NCBI RefSeq assembly: GCF_000612725.1
Contig: NZ_HG964459.1
Location: 136,090 to 200,089 of the forward strand
Source of the DNA: Mycolicibacterium austroafricanum
GTDB lineage: Bacteria; Actinomycetota; Actinomycetes; Mycobacteriales; Mycobacteriaceae
Reading direction: 5' to 3'
Length of the DNA: 64,000 bases
Shown piece after piece: positions 62,258 to 64,000 of the stretch. Position 1 is the stretch's first letter; every line of letters begins with the position of its first letter. The notes beneath the pieces are model-generated. The model searched no databases and had not been told where the DNA came from. It worked only from the letters and a program-made list of their open reading frames with translations. Position numbers and translations under genes: made by a program.

Positions 62258-63697
62258 CTAGATGCGCCACGCTGGCTGGACGCGATTGATGTCGAGGCTG
62301 CGCGAGCCGGGGTTGCCGGGTGCGATGACGGCGTGATCGAGCACTGATTTGATGATGGCTTGTTGGCGGTCGATGTCGAGGTCGTCCCATTGGCCGCGCA
62401 GCACCTCGCCGCAGCCAGCCAGATCCACCACCGAGCTAGTGTCGGTAGCGTGCGCGATGTCGCGGCGAGCCTGGGCGATCCGCTCGGTGATGGGGTCGCG
62501 GGCGGCAATCCATTCCCGCGCAGACACCGCGCCGGCGGCATACAGTCCGGCAAGCTCATCCAAGCGGGCCTGGTCGGCTTCCAGCTGGGTCGCCAATGCG
62601 GCGACATCAGCATCCACACTGGACTTACCTGCCAATGCCTCCGCGAGCTGCGGGGAGTCCAACCGGGTCAACACAGCATCAGTGAGCAGTTCCTCGACCG
62701 GCGACGCCACCACCGTCAGACGGCCGCAGCCGCCGTGATCGGGGCCTTTCAAACACACGTAGCGGCGGACCCGGTTGTCTGGATTGCTGTGGCGTGCTTG
62801 GGAAAACAATCGATTCCCGCAGCGCCCGCAGCGCAACATGCCCGACAGAAGGTAGGTGCGTGGGGCGCGGGTTTTGGTCAGTGCCCGGGTCGCCATGCGG
62901 GCCAAGATGCGGTCGCGTTCGGCCGGAGTGATGATCGCTGTCCAGGTCGCGGGGCCGATCACCTCGCCGTGGTGCTCGCGCAGGCCAGCGATACGCCCGG
63001 AGGTAAGGATTTGGCGTACCGCGGAGGTCTGCCACGACTTCGCGACGGCCGGGGCAATGCCGGCATCGTTGAGCCAGATGGTCAATGACCGGATCGAGGC
63101 GCCGGCCAGGTAGCGGTCGACCATCTCGCGAATGACCTTGGCCTCAGCGTCGCGCAGGGTGATCTTGTCGGACTCGTACCCGAATGGGCGTACCGAGCCG
63201 TGCGGCAGTCCTTGTTCGGCGTTCTGCAACAGCTTGCGACGCACGCGGGCGGATTTGCGCCCGGATTCTTTGGCAGCAAACGCGGCAAAGATGCGGGCCA
63301 TGAACAGCCCGTCATCATTACCCAGGTCAATGTCGGCGGTCACGGTAGCGACATCGCGCACGCCCGACGATTCACACAGCGTCACGAATTCTTCCAGTTC
63401 GACTGGCCGGCGGTGCAGCCGATCGAGGTTGTACACGATCACCGCATCCCGGGCACCGGATGTCAGGTCGGCCAACATGCGGGCATACTCGCGGCGCGGC
63501 TTACCGGAGTAGGCCGAAACGTCGTTGTCGACATATTCATCGCCGATCGGCCAGCCCCGATCGGCGGCGAGCTTGCGGCAATCTTCCAACTGCCGCGCCA
63601 CCCCGAGCCCGGTGCCCTCCACATCCGCCGAAATTCGGGCATAGATCGCCACTGACCGCACCCCGACGCGCTGACCTGGACTCTTTACCTTCGCCAT
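62258..63697 (-). CDS. Large serine recombinase (site-specific integrase)
   Basis: The predicted protein has 479 residues. The N-terminal resolvase domain has VAIYARISADVEGTGLGV (nucleophile Ser) and VIVYNLDRLHRRPVELEEFV (catalytic Arg). The recombinase domain follows (LPHGSVRPFGYESDKITLRD). Then a zinc-ribbon (LRCGRCGNRLFSQARHSN, CLKGPDHGGCGRL) and a coiled coil lead to the C-terminus. It is transcribed leftward and ends at 62258; its ATG is about 20 nt from the right att site, the usual spacing. It most likely integrated the whole island into the HNH gene. Confidence 0.95.
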   Translation of the reverse strand: MAKVKSPGQRVGVRSVAIYARISADVEGTGLGVARQLEDCRKLAADRGWPIGDEYVDNDVSAYSGKPRREYARMLADLTSGARDAVIVYNLDRLHRRPVELEEFVTLCESSGVRDVATVTADIDLGNDDGLFMARIFAAFAAKESGRKSARVRRKLLQNAEQGLPHGSVRPFGYESDKITLRDAEAKVIREMVDRYLAGASIRSLTIWLNDAGIAPAVAKSWQTSAVRQILTSGRIAGLREHHGEVIGPATWTAIITPAERDRILARMATRALTKTRAPRTYLLSGMLRCGRCGNRLFSQARHSNPDNRVRRYVCLKGPDHGGCGRLTVVASPVEELLTDAVLTRLDSPQLAEALAGKSSVDADVAALATQLEADQARLDELAGLYAAGAVSAREWIAARDPITERIAQARRDIAHATDTSSVVDLAGCGEVLRGQWDDLDIDRQQAIIKSVLDHAVIAPGNPGSRSLDINRVQPAWRI

Positions 63698-63704
63698 GAG
63701 GGTA

Positions 63705-63735
63705 GTTTACTAGCACCTAAGCTTCGACGGGTGGG
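63705..63735. other. attR candidate of the serine-recombinase island
   Basis: Plus strand: TTTACTAGCACCTA of the island, then AG (63720-63721), then CTTCGACGGGTGG of the host gene. The island arms at both ends carry CACC/GGTG near the AG (63714-63717; 35022-35025), a partial dyad as expected for attP half-sites. The host triplets on each side combine to AAG CTG AAC on the gene's sense strand. Confidence 0.65.
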
Positions 63736-64000
63736 TGGGCCCGTACGGATAGGGCACCACGTGGTCGAGGTCGCAGTGTTCGGCGGGCACGTCACAGCCG
63801 GGGTAGCGGCAGAACAGGTCCCGGGCACGTACGAACGCCGCCAGTTTGGCTGAGGGGCGGTAGTGGGGTTCTGGGTCGGGGCCGGGTAGCCACAGGGTTT
63901 TGATCGCCGCGCCGGAGCGGATCGCTTCGGCCAGTGCCACTAACGGCAGGATCTTCACCCCGGGCAGCAACGCCACTCCTGAATCCCGCACACACCGAAC
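63719..64000 (-). pseudogene. 13E12-type HNH endonuclease, central part (right flank of island)
   Basis: The frame enters from beyond the window edge and reads GVKILPLVALAEAIRSGA, PHYRPSAKLAAFVRARDLF, CRYPGCDVPAEHCDLDHVVP and YPYGPTHPSKL. It then passes into island DNA and stops after two more codons. This is the DUF222 end and the first half of the HNH zinc site. Its continuation is the fragment at 34605-35031. Genes of this family are multicopy in mycobacteria and occur as 13E12 repeats. Confidence 0.85.

Overview
The window is GC-rich actinobacterial DNA and most likely comes from a rapidly growing Mycobacterium (Mycolicibacterium) species. The first 30 kb keeps, in order, the block known from M. 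tuberculosis as roughly Rv1402-Rv1440: priA, fmt, rsmB/fmu, rpe, ribD, the P55 efflux pump with lprG, riboflavin synthase, ribBA, ribH, a PH-domain protein, uvrC, rapZ, yvcK, whiA, gap, pgk, tpi and secG, followed by ppc. Genes overlap by ATGA or GTGA at many junctions, and several transcription units start with a TANNNT -10 hexamer only 6-8 nt before the start codon, the usual mycobacterial leaderless arrangement.

From 1 to about 34.4 kb the content is core chromosome. It covers primosome and translation housekeeping, riboflavin synthesis, lipoprotein LprG/P55 lipid export, excision repair, the RapZ-YvcK-WhiA regulatory cluster, the glycolytic trio plus secG, anaplerotic Ppc, and a lutABC lactate oxidation operon. 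Small oddities are a 29-bp tandem duplication between rapZ and yvcK that creates two coupled decapeptide ORFs, and an internally deleted alpha/beta hydrolase behind lutC.

From about 35.02 to 63.72 kb lies a genomic island of about 28.7 kb. Its ends are the two halves of one broken 13E12-type (DUF222/HNH) endonuclease gene. The C-terminal half is at 34605-35031, the N-terminal side is at 63719-64000, and the protein rejoins in register across the island. A large serine recombinase sits directly inside the right end, so attB and attP can be reconstructed around a shared AG/CT dinucleotide. The right third of the island resembles an actinomycete integrative and conjugative element: a conserved small protein, an FtsK/Tra-type ATPase, a RepSA-like replication initiator and a small coupled ORF. 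It also carries a type VII secretion (ESX-like) toxin-type triplet and an Abi_2/AbiF HEPN defence gene preceded by a structured RNA with a terminator.

The left two thirds of the island is cargo and IS debris. It holds an SDR gene split by an IS3-family element, the 3' end of a carboxylic acid reductase, a frameshifted ISL3 transposase stub, and then an intact nine-gene catabolic-looking cluster (38.8-47.6 kb). That cluster consists of a LysR regulator with a palindromic operator candidate, a GlpA-like FAD/[2Fe-2S] oxidoreductase, a second FAD/NAD oxidoreductase, a small membrane protein, a class II aldolase, a HAD phosphatase, an EutH-family permease, a choline/ethanolamine-kinase-like phosphotransferase and a transaldolase-like protein. 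I do not recognise this combination as a described pathway.

Next comes a second RNase P RNA gene (or remnant) cut in two by an IS630 element with exact TA target duplication. It is followed by a creatininase-family gene whose upstream XRE-TPR regulator partner is split by an IS256 element with an 8-bp target duplication.
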